A stretch of DNA of 64,000 nt from Fusobacterium varium (lineage in GTDB: Bacteria > Fusobacteriota > Fusobacteriia > Fusobacteriales > Fusobacteriaceae). The stretch lies in contig AP017968.1 in the NCBI GenBank assembly GCA_002356455.1, positions 620,001 to 684,000 on the forward strand, read 5' to 3'. A model generated the notes under the pieces. That model was not told the origin of the DNA. It saw only the letters and a program-made list of their open reading frames with translations, and did no database searches. Shown piece by piece: positions 52,422 to 60,855 of the stretch (position 1 is the first letter of the stretch; the number at the start of each line of letters is the position of its first letter). The translations under genes and the position numbers were made by a program.

Positions 52422-53147
52422 ATGGAAAAAAGAATAAAAGAAATAATAAATGAAAATAGTGGAGTAGCTGGAGTAGTAATAAGGGATTCCTTTGGAAAGT
52501 TACTTATGATAAATGAAGAAGTAGTATTTCCATCAGCAAGTATAATAAAACTTTTTATTCTTATGGCATTAAATAAAGAGGATTATAATAAAAGGATAGA
52601 ATTAAAAAAAGTTGATAAAGTTGGAGGATGCGGAATATTAAAAGTAATGGAAGATGGACTTCCTCTTACTGTAAAAGACACAGCTTATCTTATGATATGT
52701 CTTAGTGATAATACCGCAACAAATATCCTTATAGACTATATTGGAATGGATAAAATAAATGCATGTATAAAAGAGAAAGGATTTACAGGAACTGTTTTAG
52801 GAAGAAAGATGATGGATGCAGAAGCTAGAAAAGCTGGAAAAGATAACTTTACTACTCCTAAAGATGTTTTGGGAGTGCTGAAAATGTTATGCAAGAATCC
52901 AGATGATTTGGATATGTTAAGAAATCAGGCATATAATAATAAAATACCTCTTTATTTTGCACGAGAAGTAGATTTTGCTCATAAGACAGGGGAACTTATG
53001 TATATAGAACACGATGCAGGAAGATTATTCTTTGATGGAGGATGGGTAGATGTTATAGTTCTTACAAAGGATTTAGAGAAAAATGAAGATGGGATTAAGA
53101 TAAATAGTTTAATTGGAAAAGTAATTTTTGATAACTATTGTAAATAA
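52422..53147 (+). CDS. Cytoplasmic class-A beta-lactamase-fold serine hydrolase
   Basis: A 241-residue serine hydrolase with all three motifs of the penicillin-binding/beta-lactamase fold: SxxK as SIIK (S40, K43), SDN (95-97), and KTG near 187. No signal peptide is present, unlike true beta-lactamases, so it stays in the cytoplasm. The neighbouring D-aminoacylase suggests that it hydrolyses D-amino-acid peptides or amides rather than antibiotics. The length is shorter than usual class A enzymes (about 265 mature). The ATG follows GGAGGGGTTGAATA, and it is tightly spaced within the operon. Confidence 0.85.
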   Translation: MEKRIKEIINENSGVAGVVIRDSFGKLLMINEEVVFPSASIIKLFILMALNKEDYNKRIELKKVDKVGGCGILKVMEDGLPLTVKDTAYLMICLSDNTATNILIDYIGMDKINACIKEKGFTGTVLGRKMMDAEARKAGKDNFTTPKDVLGVLKMLCKNPDDLDMLRNQAYNNKIPLYFAREVDFAHKTGELMYIEHDAGRLFFDGGWVDVIVLTKDLEKNEDGIKINSLIGKVIFDNYCK

Positions 53148-53162
53148 GGAATGGGAGGAGCA

Positions 53163-54743
53163 ATGGTGTTTGATTTAGTTATAGAAAATGGAAAAGTTGT
53201 TTTTGGAGGGAAAAAAGCAGCTGAAAATATCAATATAGGAATAACTGGAGATAGAATAACTGAAATATCATCAGAAAAATTAGAAGGAAAAAAAGTAATA
53301 GATGCTTCTGGAAAAATTGTTTCTCCAGGTTTTATAGATCCCCATTGTCATTCTGATTTAGCAGCATTTTTTTCTGAAGAAATGACAAGTAAAATACTTC
53401 AGGGAGTGACAACAGAAGTAAGTGGCAATTGTGGAATAGGAATATCTCCAGCAGGTGAAGAATATAATAATGAGTTTAAGCAATATGTGAAAGATCATTT
53501 TGTATTGCCAGATGATAGCACTGAATTGGAAGATATAAAAAGTATGAAAGATTTAAAAGAGGCAATAAATAGAAAAGGATTTATTACAAATCAGGCTTAC
53601 CTTGTAGGAACTGGTTGTATAAGGGTAGATAGTGTAGGATTCAGCACTAAAAAATTAAATGAAGATGAGTTGAAAAATATGCTTGGAGTTTTAGAAAAAG
53701 AACTTCAGGAGGGGGCATATGGAGTATCTTTTGGACTTGTATATCAGCCAGGAAATTTTATGGATAAAAATGAAATTACTGAAATATTAAAAACTACAGC
53801 TAAATATAATAAAACAGCTTCTTTTCATATAAGGAATGAAGGAGAAAATGTTGTAGAATCTATAAAAGAGGTGCTGGAATGTACTGAAAAAAGTAAATGC
53901 AGAGTAAATATATCACATTTGAAAATAATGGATAGAAGACTTTGGGGGAAATCGGATGATATTTTAAAATTAATAATAGAAGCGAGAGAAAAAGGATTGG
54001 ATATAACATATGATCAATATCCATATACAGCAACTTCTACTACTCTTATGGTACTTATTCCAGAAAAAATATTTGATGGTGATGTAAAGAAATTTATTGA
54101 GAGAATAAATATTCTTACTGAGGATGAAAAAAAAGATATTATGGATATTGTATATAAAAGGGGGGGAATATCTAATATATTGGTATCTAATAGTTTTCTC
54201 CCAGAGAATAAGTTTTCCGGAAAAACAATTTTAGAAATAAAAGAAGAAACTAAAATGGAGGATATAGAAATAATTCTTTATCTCATAAGAGAAAGTGCAG
54301 GCAGAGCAAAAGCAATTTATTTTTCTATTGGAGAAGAGGATATGTACAACTTTATGAATACTGGAATAGGGGTAATAGGAAGTGATGGAAGTTCAGTACC
54401 AGTTGAAAAAATTCAAAAATTTGGTATTCCACATCCAAGAAACTTTGCAACTTTTCCTAAATTTATAAGAATAAACAGAGAAAGAAAAATGTTCAGCATT
54501 GAGGAAATGGTAAATAAAATAACTTCTAAGACTGCTGATATTTTTTCTATAAAAGAAAGAGGAAGAATAGAAAAAGGATATTTTGCAGATATAACAATAT
54601 TTGATTATGAAAAAGTTCAGGATAAAGCTGGATTTGAAAATCCTTTTATAAAGTCTGAAGGAATAGAATATGTTATAGTTAATGGAAAAATAGCAGTGAA
54701 TAATGGAATATTTACTGGAGAAAAAGCAGGAAAATGTATTTAA
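53163..54743 (+). CDS. N-acyl-D-amino-acid deacylase (D-aminoacylase)
   Basis: A 526-residue amidohydrolase-superfamily enzyme. Metal-site motifs are DPHCHSDLAAF near 60, the ASFHIRNEGE segment near 220 and RVNISHLKIM near 250, with the downstream IGSDGSSVP Asp near 400. It would remove acyl groups from N-acyl-D-amino acids; related members act on D-glutamate or D-aspartate derivatives. The start is ATG at 53163 after GGGAGGAGCA; the upstream ATG at 53151 overlaps the ribosome-binding site. It is the last gene of the operon before a terminator. Confidence 0.88.
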   Translation: MVFDLVIENGKVVFGGKKAAENINIGITGDRITEISSEKLEGKKVIDASGKIVSPGFIDPHCHSDLAAFFSEEMTSKILQGVTTEVSGNCGIGISPAGEEYNNEFKQYVKDHFVLPDDSTELEDIKSMKDLKEAINRKGFITNQAYLVGTGCIRVDSVGFSTKKLNEDELKNMLGVLEKELQEGAYGVSFGLVYQPGNFMDKNEITEILKTTAKYNKTASFHIRNEGENVVESIKEVLECTEKSKCRVNISHLKIMDRRLWGKSDDILKLIIEAREKGLDITYDQYPYTATSTTLMVLIPEKIFDGDVKKFIERINILTEDEKKDIMDIVYKRGGISNILVSNSFLPENKFSGKTILEIKEETKMEDIEIILYLIRESAGRAKAIYFSIGEEDMYNFMNTGIGVIGSDGSSVPVEKIQKFGIPHPRNFATFPKFIRINRERKMFSIEEMVNKITSKTADIFSIKERGRIEKGYFADITIFDYEKVQDKAGFENPFIKSEGIEYVIVNGKIAVNNGIFTGEKAGKCI

Positions 54744-54759
54744 AAAATATTTTAATCAA

Positions 54760-54802
54760 AATGGGCTTAAAAACTATTCAGTTTTTAGGCTCATTTATTT
54801 TT
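54760..54802 (+). terminator. Terminator of the D-aminoacylase operon
   Basis: ATGGGCTTAAAAACT (54761-54775) pairs with AGTTTTTAGGCTCAT (54780-54794) with two wobbles, then a T-rich run. Confidence 0.85.
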
Positions 54803-54825
54803 ATGTAAGAAAACAAGATTTTTTA

Positions 54826-54854
54826 TTGACTTTTTGGATAAAAAAGTTTATATT
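54826..54854 (+). promoter_or_regulatory. Promoter of the GltS-like operon
   Basis: TTGACT (54826-54831), 17 bp, TATATT (54849-54854). The predicted start of transcription is about 54861, just before the palindrome at 54868. Confidence 0.55.
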
Positions 54855-54867
54855 TAAAATATAATAT

Positions 54868-54879
54868 ATTCTATAGAAT
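54868..54879. promoter_or_regulatory. FadR/GntR-type operator ATTCTATAGAAT, copy 1
   Basis: A perfect 12-bp palindrome just downstream of the predicted promoter. A near-identical ATTCTGTAGAAT precedes the GntR gene at 57306-57317, and a partial TTCTATAGA occurs at 54938. Repression by the nearby GntR protein is inferred. Confidence 0.6.
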
Positions 54880-54899
54880 GTATAATGTTTGGAGGGAAA

Positions 54900-54923
54900 A
54901 TGGAAATGACTATGACATTATAA
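54900..54923 (+). CDS. Possible seven-codon leader peptide
   Basis: ATG at 54900 directly after TTTGGAGGGAAA reads MEMTMTL and stops. The strong ribosome-binding site without a long ORF is unusual, 53 bp before the transporter start. It may be a translational leader or chance. Confidence 0.25.
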   Translation: MEMTMTL

Positions 54924-54975
54924 AAAGCCCAAAGCAGTTCTATAGATAAATCACTGAGAATAAAGGAGGAAAATT

Positions 54976-56169
54976 ATGGTAATTGATTTAAACTTGTTTC
55001 TTACAACTGCATTGGCTGTTATCGTTTTATTAGTGGGAGATTATGTTAAAAAAAGAGTAGAAATACTTAGAAAATTCTGCATACCTATACCAGTAATTGG
55101 AGGACTTATTTTTACAATTTTGGTATCAATTGGTTACAGTACACAATTATTTACATTCAAGCTTAATTTTGCCCTCAGTGATGTATTTATGCTTGCATTT
55201 TATTCAAGTATAGGATTTACTGCAAGCTATAAATTATTGAAAAAAGGTGGACCTAAAGTTATAAAATTCCTTATAGTTTCTATAATAGTAGTTATTCTAC
55301 AGAACTTCTTAGGAGTATACCTAGCAAAACTATTAGGATTAAGTCCTTTAGTAGGGCTGGCAACAGCATCTATACCAATGACAGGAGGACATGGAACATC
55401 AGCAGCATTTGCTCCAGTATTGGAAGAGGCAGGACTTCAAAATGCTCTGACTATAACTCTTGCAGCAGCTACATTTGGACTGGTAGCAGGAAGTTTAATA
55501 GGTGGACCTACAGGTAAGTTTTTGATTGAAAAGTATAAACTTATAACAGGTAAGGAAACAGAAAAAGTAGAAAGAATAGAGAAAGTTGAAAAGGGAAATG
55601 AAAAACTTGATGAAAAAAGAATATATTCAGCTGTTTATCAATTATTAGTATCTATGGCTCTTGGAAGTATAATATCAATGCTTTTGAAGAAAACAGGGCT
55701 TACATTTCCAGCATCAGTTGGAGCAATGATTGCAGCAGCAATAGTAAGAAATATTGCAGACTACTCAACTTGGCTGAAAATAAAAGAAACTGAAATAAGA
55801 ATAATAGGAGATATTTCGTTGATACTATTCTTAGCATTCTCTATGATGAGTTTAAAATTATGGCAGCTTACGGATCTTGCAATTCCAATGATAATACTAT
55901 TGATAGCTCAAACTATATTGATGGGGCTGTGTGCAGTATTTTTAACATATAAAGTGATGGGAAAAAATTATGAAGCTGCAATGATGGCAGTAGGACATTG
56001 TGGATTTGGACTTGGAGCAGTACCAACAGCTATGGCAAATATGCAGTCTGTTGAAGAAAAATATGGACCAGCACCTACAGCATTCTTTATACTTCCATTG
56101 GTAGGAAGTTTATTTATAAACTTTTTTAACTCAGCAATAATAGTAGCTTTTATAAACATATATAAATAA
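54976..56169 (+). CDS. GltS-family sodium:glutamate symporter-like protein
   Basis: A 397-residue inner-membrane symporter related to GltS, with two inverted halves of about five helices. The family features are IPIPVIGGLIFTIL near the start, the IGFTASYKLLKKGG segment, PMTGGHGTSAAFAP near 140 and GHCGFGLGAVPTAMANM near 335. A charged cytoplasmic loop (about 190-215; KETEKVERIEKVEKGNEK) separates the halves. It would import glutamate or a similar acidic compound. The ATG follows AAAGGAGGAAAATT. It is co-transcribed with the M29-like gene and probably repressed by the GntR protein. Confidence 0.9.
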   Translation: MVIDLNLFLTTALAVIVLLVGDYVKKRVEILRKFCIPIPVIGGLIFTILVSIGYSTQLFTFKLNFALSDVFMLAFYSSIGFTASYKLLKKGGPKVIKFLIVSIIVVILQNFLGVYLAKLLGLSPLVGLATASIPMTGGHGTSAAFAPVLEEAGLQNALTITLAAATFGLVAGSLIGGPTGKFLIEKYKLITGKETEKVERIEKVEKGNEKLDEKRIYSAVYQLLVSMALGSIISMLLKKTGLTFPASVGAMIAAAIVRNIADYSTWLKIKETEIRIIGDISLILFLAFSMMSLKLWQLTDLAIPMIILLIAQTILMGLCAVFLTYKVMGKNYEAAMMAVGHCGFGLGAVPTAMANMQSVEEKYGPAPTAFFILPLVGSLFINFFNSAIIVAFINIYK

Positions 56170-56211
56170 TAAAAAATAACATAAAAGTATATAAAATACT
56201 AGGAGGTAAAT

Positions 56212-57186
56212 ATGAAAAAAATATTAATGGCTAAAGGTGCAAGATCAATAGTAGAAATAAATTTAGGGGTAAAAGCTGGAGAAAGTATAGTTATAGTTAC
56301 AGAACCTAAACAAATGAGAATAGCCGAAGCCTTAGCAGCAGCAGTAATAGCAGCAGGAGCAGAACCAACTATACATATAATGACACCAAGAGAGAGAGAT
56401 GGACAGGAACCGCCTAAAACAATAGCAGCTGCAATGAAAGAATCTGATGCATTTATAGGAGCAGTATTTACATCAATAACTCATACTCATGCAGTAAAAG
56501 ATGCATGTGCAGCAGGTTCGAGAGGTGTAATGCTTACACAGTTTAATGAGGATCAAATGATAACAGGGGGAGTAAATGCAAATTTCTATGAAGCAGCAGA
56601 AAATTGTAAAAAAGTAGCAGCTGCAATGGCAGGAGCAGAAGTAATAACTATAACGACTCCTATGGGAACAAACTTAAAACTTTCAGGAAAAGGAAGAAGG
56701 GGAAATGCCATGACAGGATTGGTAGAACCTGGAAAATTTGGTCCTATACCAACTGTAGAAGCTAATGTATCACCAGTAGAAGGGACTGCAAATGGAGTAA
56801 TAGTTGCAGATGCAAGTATACCATATATTGGAATAGGATTATTAAAAACTCCAGTAAAAGTAGAAGTAAAAGATGGATATATTATTCCTGAAAGTATTTC
56901 AGGAGGAGAAGAAGCTAAAAAACTTGCAGCTGACTGGATAGATAAAAAAGATCCGCAAGTATATAATATAGCAGAAGTTGGAGTAGGTTTAAACCCAGAA
57001 TGTAAATTTACAGGAAGTATGCTTGAAGATGAAGGTGTATTTGGTTCACTTCATATAGGAGTTGGAACAAGTATAACTTTAGGGGGAATAATAAAAGCAG
57101 CCTGCCATTATGATCTTATAATGACAAAACCAACTCTTATTGCTGATGGTGTAGTAATATTAAAAAATGGAGAATTGATGATTTAG
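56212..57186 (+). CDS. M29/NicX-like metal-dependent enzyme
   Basis: A 324-residue protein resembling the M29 aminopeptidase-like family that also includes 2,5-dihydroxypyridine dioxygenase NicX. Supporting features are VKAGESIVIVTEPKQMRIAEALAAA (N-terminal domain), TTPMGTNLKLSGKGRR in the middle, and the C-terminal metal-site-like VGVGLNPECKFTGSMLEDEGVFGSLHIGVG, where Glu and His are the expected ligands. The overall length is shorter than true M29 peptidases (about 410). It probably acts on the compound imported by the preceding symporter. The ATG follows CTAGGAGGTAAAT. The precise activity is uncertain. Confidence 0.75.
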   Translation: MKKILMAKGARSIVEINLGVKAGESIVIVTEPKQMRIAEALAAAVIAAGAEPTIHIMTPRERDGQEPPKTIAAAMKESDAFIGAVFTSITHTHAVKDACAAGSRGVMLTQFNEDQMITGGVNANFYEAAENCKKVAAAMAGAEVITITTPMGTNLKLSGKGRRGNAMTGLVEPGKFGPIPTVEANVSPVEGTANGVIVADASIPYIGIGLLKTPVKVEVKDGYIIPESISGGEEAKKLAADWIDKKDPQVYNIAEVGVGLNPECKFTGSMLEDEGVFGSLHIGVGTSITLGGIIKAACHYDLIMTKPTLIADGVVILKNGELMI

Positions 57187-57215
57187 TCGATACCCTATAT
57201 AAATTTAAATTAAAA

Positions 57216-57290
57216 TTGACCCAAAAGAAAAATGATATTTCAGAATTTTCTCTAGAAATCATTCTATCTTTTGGGTTGATTTTTTTTATT
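57216..57290 (+). terminator. Terminator of the GltS-M29 operon
   Basis: TTGACCCAAAAGA pairs with TCTTTTGGGTT (outer), with inner AATGAT/ATCATT, followed by eight T. Confidence 0.85.
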
Positions 57291-57305
57291 AAAACTAAAT
57301 AAATT

Positions 57306-57317
57306 ATTCTGTAGAAT
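57306..57317. promoter_or_regulatory. FadR/GntR-type operator ATTCTGTAGAAT, copy 2
   Basis: It differs by one base from the palindrome at 54868 and is followed by a half-site ATTCTAT at 57320. A candidate promoter TTGAAT-17-TAAAAT starts about 18 bp downstream, so the site fits autoregulation. Confidence 0.55.
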
Positions 57318-57397
57318 ATATTCTATTTTAAAATTGAATTTATTAATTTTATATAGTAAAATATTCTTGTAAAATAAAGTTTTTATTGGGAGGAATA

Positions 57398-58045
57398 ATG
57401 AAGTTTATAAAATTAGATGACAAGAAAACTTTAAGTGAAAAAGTTTATGACAGATTAAAAGAACTTATAATGGATGGAGAATTAGAAAGAGGAACAAAAA
57501 TAACAGAAACTTCAATAGCTAAGATGTTTGATGTAAGTCCTACCCCTGTAAGAGAAGCATTTAGAAAACTAGCTTCAGATGGACTTATAGAAGTTGCTTC
57601 ATGGAAAGGTGTAATAGTAAAAGGGATAGAACAGAAAGATTTATTAGAAATATATGAATGCAGAGAAGCTTTAGAAGGTATGGTTGGAAAATTAGCAGTC
57701 AGAAATATTACTGAAGAAGATATAAAAATATTAGAAAAAATATTAGAAAAATGTAATGAGGCAGAAACTCCAGAAACACTTATAGAATTAAATACAGAAT
57801 TCCATAATGAGTTATTGAGAATAGCAAAAAATGAAAGACTGAGTAAACTTCTTAATGAACTTATGGTAGTAATTCTTTACGACAGAGATATTTCAGGAAG
57901 ATATTCAGTGAGAAGAAAGGAAATAGTGCAGGAACATTTGGATATTCTTGAGTATTTGAAAAAAAGAGATGAGAAGAAAGTATCTGAACTTATGGAAAAA
58001 CATATTAGAAATGGATATGAATTTATAAAAAATCATAATAAATAA
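57398..58045 (+). CDS. GntR-family regulator, FadR subfamily
   Basis: A 215-residue regulator. The winged helix (about 8-75) has LSEKVYDRLKELIMDGELERGTKITETSIAKMF and VSPTPVREAFRKLASDGLIEV. The FCD all-helical ligand domain (about 80-210) has FHNELLRIAKNERL and EHLDILEYL, whose His and Asp residues usually bind a metal. Ligands of this group are usually carboxylic acids. The ATG at 57398 follows TGGGAGGAATA. It probably represses the upstream GltS-M29 operon and itself through the shared palindrome. Confidence 0.9.
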   Translation: MKFIKLDDKKTLSEKVYDRLKELIMDGELERGTKITETSIAKMFDVSPTPVREAFRKLASDGLIEVASWKGVIVKGIEQKDLLEIYECREALEGMVGKLAVRNITEEDIKILEKILEKCNEAETPETLIELNTEFHNELLRIAKNERLSKLLNELMVVILYDRDISGRYSVRRKEIVQEHLDILEYLKKRDEKKVSELMEKHIRNGYEFIKNHNK

Positions 58046-58133
58046 AATAAAAAAATCTTATAAAAATAGAAATTTTTTTCAGAAAAGTATATAATTGAAA
58101 TAGTAGGAATTAAATTATCACAAGGAGAATAGC

Positions 58134-58934
58134 ATGGTAAGTATTGACAAAGAAAAATGTGTAGGCTGTGGAGCTTGTGTAAAGGATTGTTTTCCAGAAA
58201 ATCTTTTTTTAGAAAATGGAAAAGCTGAGATAAAAGGGAGATGTATGCAGTGTGGTCATTGTATAGCAGTATGTCCAGTAGATGCAGTTTCTATTACCAA
58301 TTATCCACAGGAAGGAATAGAGGAGTATAATAAAGAAGATTTTGATATTTCTCCTAATAAACTTTTGAATTTTATAAAATTCAGAAGAAGTATACGTCAT
58401 TATAAAAATAAACCAGTAGAGAAAGAAAAACTGGAAAAAATTATTGAAGCTGGACGTTATACAGCTACTGGTTCAAATATGCAAGATGTATCCTATATAG
58501 TGGTGCAGGAAACTTTAGAAGAGATAAAACCAATAGTATGGGAAAGTTTATATGAGTTTGCATTGGAAAATATAAATGAAAAAGGTGTAATTGGGGCATA
58601 TGCACCTAGATGGATAAAGATGTATGAAGATTATAAAAAAGATCCAGAGAAGGATATGCTGTTTTTTAAAGCACCAGTACTTTTGATTGTTACAGCTCTT
58701 TCTCCGTTAAATGGAGGATTAGCATCTTCAAATATTGAACTTATGGCAAATGCAGAGAAATTAGGAGTTTTATTTACAGGTTTTATTGAGAGAGCATTAA
58801 AAAATAGTGAAAAAGCTAAAAAAATACTGGGAATAAATAAGAAAGAAATTATCTCATGTATGCTTATAGGTTATCCAGATATAAAATTTAAAAGAACTGT
58901 TCCTAGAAAGACAGCAGAAATTTCTTGGAAGTAA
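58134..58934 (+). CDS. Ferredoxin-nitroreductase fusion protein
   Basis: A 266-residue fusion. The N-terminal 2x[4Fe-4S] ferredoxin domain has cysteines 9, 12, 15, 19 and 37, 40, 43, 47. The C-terminal FMN nitroreductase-fold domain (about 80-266) has RRSIRHYKNKPV, ARYTATGSN-like AGRYTATGSNMQ, and NAEKLGVLFTGF. Ferredoxin-fused nitroreductases are common in anaerobes and reduce nitro, quinone or other electron-poor compounds. It is cytoplasmic and monocistronic; the ATG follows AAGGAGAATAGC. The natural substrate is unknown. Confidence 0.9.
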   Translation: MVSIDKEKCVGCGACVKDCFPENLFLENGKAEIKGRCMQCGHCIAVCPVDAVSITNYPQEGIEEYNKEDFDISPNKLLNFIKFRRSIRHYKNKPVEKEKLEKIIEAGRYTATGSNMQDVSYIVVQETLEEIKPIVWESLYEFALENINEKGVIGAYAPRWIKMYEDYKKDPEKDMLFFKAPVLLIVTALSPLNGGLASSNIELMANAEKLGVLFTGFIERALKNSEKAKKILGINKKEIISCMLIGYPDIKFKRTVPRKTAEISWK

Positions 58935-58943
58935 AATAAAAGA

Positions 58944-58992
58944 TGGTGACAGAAATTATAGAATATTTCTATATGGATGTCACTTTTTTTAT
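58944..58992 (+). terminator. Terminator after the nitroreductase gene
   Basis: GTGACA (58946-58951) and TGTCAC (58978-58983) enclose GAAAT/ATTTC and are followed by a T-run. Confidence 0.8.
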
Positions 58993-59166
58993 TGCATAAA
59001 AAAATACAAAAAATCAAATAATCCTGAAAAGTACTTTAAAATAGATTGAAAAATGGAAAAGAGGAGATAAACACAGTGATATTATATATTTGACTTATTA
59101 TTGAATTATAATATGATATATCTATGGGGATACTTAAATTAAAATAATAAAACATCGAGGGAAAAA

Positions 59167-60624
59167 ATGAATAATAAAATGATAAGATATGTAATAAGTT
59201 ATATACTTAAATTAGAAGCTGCATTTATGCTTGCTCCACTTACTTTAAGTTTTTTTTATCAAGAGGGATTTAAATTGAATAGGGCTTATTTAATAACTAT
59301 TATATTTCTTGTAATTTCAAGCTTTCTTTTATCAAAAAAGATACCAGAAAATCAGAAAATATATACACAAGAAGGAATGATAATAGTTGCTGTATCATGG
59401 ATAGCATTATCTTTTTTTGGATCTCTGCCTTTTGTTTTCAGCGGGCGGATTCCTTCCTTTGTAAATGCTTTTTTTGAAACAGTAGCAGGGTTTACGACAA
59501 CAGGGGCAAGTATTATAGCCAATATAGAGAGTATAGAGAAATCTCTTCTGTTCTGGATAGGGTTCTCGCATTTTATAGGAGGAATGGGAATACTTGTCCT
59601 TGCCCTTGCTATTCTTCCTAAAAGCAGCAATCAATCTCTTTATATAATGAAAGCTGAAGTTCCTGGTCCTTCTGTAGGGAAAATGGTAGCAAAGATTTCT
59701 TATAATTCAAAGATATTGTATGTAATGTACATATGTATAACTATTATAATGATTATTTTATTGAGAGCAGGAGGAATGCCTTTCTTTGATTCTATCATTC
59801 ATGCTTTTGGCACAGTGAGTACAGGTGGAGCGAATATAAAAAATAATAGTATAGGCTTTTATAATAATGCATATATAGACTTTGTTCTTGGAGCTGGAAT
59901 GCTGCTGTGTGCTGTAAATTTTAATCTTTTTTATGCTCTGTTTTTAAAAAACTACAGGCAGGTTTTTAAAAATGATGAATTAAGAGCCTACTTATTGATT
60001 ATAGCTTTTTCAATCATAATTATCTGTATAAATATTTATCCTTTTTACAAAAATAATTTTAATATGGTGAGAGATGTATTTTTTACAGTTTCATCAATTA
60101 TAACAACAACAGGATATTCAACTGTAGATTTTAATGCATGGCCTGTATTTTCAAAGACTGTTCTTATGATGTTAACATTTATTGGCGGCTGTGCTGGTTC
60201 TACAACTGGAGGAATAAAAGTTTCAAGAATTGTTATTATATTTAAGAAAATAGTAGGAGAAATAAAAAAAATTGGAACTCCCAATAGAGTTATTGCAGTT
60301 AAAATGGATGGGAAGAAAATACCAGATGAAATGTTTTCTAAAATATCTACATATCTTATAACATACATTTTTATTTTTCTGGGAATTATTTTAATTATTT
60401 CAATTGAATTTTCTGATTTTACTTTAGCCTTTAGTGTTGTTTCAGCTACATTTAATAATATTGGAACTGGAATAGGAACGCTTGGAACTACATTCGATTA
60501 TTCTTCCCTCTCAAATTTAAGCAAAATAATATTATCATTTAGCATGCTTTTGGGGAGGTTAGAAATATTTCCTGTTTTAATACTTTTTTCTCCTAAAATA
60601 TATAAAATAAAAAACAAATTTTAA
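59167..60624 (+). CDS. TrkH/KtrB-type potassium uptake membrane subunit
   Basis: A 485-residue membrane channel-like protein of the Trk/Ktr/HKT superfamily with four pore repeats. Filter-like loops are TTGASI near 115, TGGANI near 220, TTGYST near 315 and NNIGTGIG near 435. WIGFSHFIGGMGILVLALAI is characteristic of TrkH. The usual cytoplasmic NAD-binding partner TrkA is not adjacent. The ATG follows CGAGGGAAAAA. The gene is monocistronic between two terminators. Confidence 0.92.
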   Translation: MNNKMIRYVISYILKLEAAFMLAPLTLSFFYQEGFKLNRAYLITIIFLVISSFLLSKKIPENQKIYTQEGMIIVAVSWIALSFFGSLPFVFSGRIPSFVNAFFETVAGFTTTGASIIANIESIEKSLLFWIGFSHFIGGMGILVLALAILPKSSNQSLYIMKAEVPGPSVGKMVAKISYNSKILYVMYICITIIMIILLRAGGMPFFDSIIHAFGTVSTGGANIKNNSIGFYNNAYIDFVLGAGMLLCAVNFNLFYALFLKNYRQVFKNDELRAYLLIIAFSIIIICINIYPFYKNNFNMVRDVFFTVSSIITTTGYSTVDFNAWPVFSKTVLMMLTFIGGCAGSTTGGIKVSRIVIIFKKIVGEIKKIGTPNRVIAVKMDGKKIPDEMFSKISTYLITYIFIFLGIILIISIEFSDFTLAFSVVSATFNNIGTGIGTLGTTFDYSSLSNLSKIILSFSMLLGRLEIFPVLILFSPKIYKIKNKF

Positions 60625-60651
60625 TATTAAATAATATATAAGTAAAATTAA

Positions 60652-60700
60652 AAGAGTGATAAAGCTATGAATATATCTTAGTTATTTATCACTTTTTTAT
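60652..60700 (+). terminator. Terminator after the trkH-type gene
   Basis: AGTGATAAA (60655-60663) and TTTATCACT (60685-60693), followed by seven T. Confidence 0.85.
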
Positions 60701-60782
60701 ATTATAATTTTTATTTTCTCAATATTAGAGGCTTCCTAGAAATTTATTGTTAAAATTACGATAAATTCATGATGAAATAATA

Positions 60783-60833
60783 TAGTTGACACTTCAACTA
60801 AAATAAGTTAAAATATAATTGAAAATTCAACTA
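60783..60833. promoter_or_regulatory. marR-type promoter with two operator copies
   Basis: TTGACA (60786-60791), 17 bp, TAAAAT (60809-60814) forms the promoter. TAGTTGACACTTCAACTA (60783-60800) covers the -35, and TAATTGAAAATTCAACTA (60816-60833) lies just after the -10. They match in 14 of 18 positions, each is an inverted repeat, and they are 33 bp apart (three helical turns), fitting binding of two MarR dimers on one face. Confidence 0.75.
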
Positions 60834-60855
60834 TTATAAAAAGGAGGCGAGAAGT

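Noticed and set aside
52422-53147. Antibiotic-resistance beta-lactamase
   Set aside because: The active-site motifs are present, but there is no signal peptide, the protein is short and it lies in a D-aminoacylase operon.
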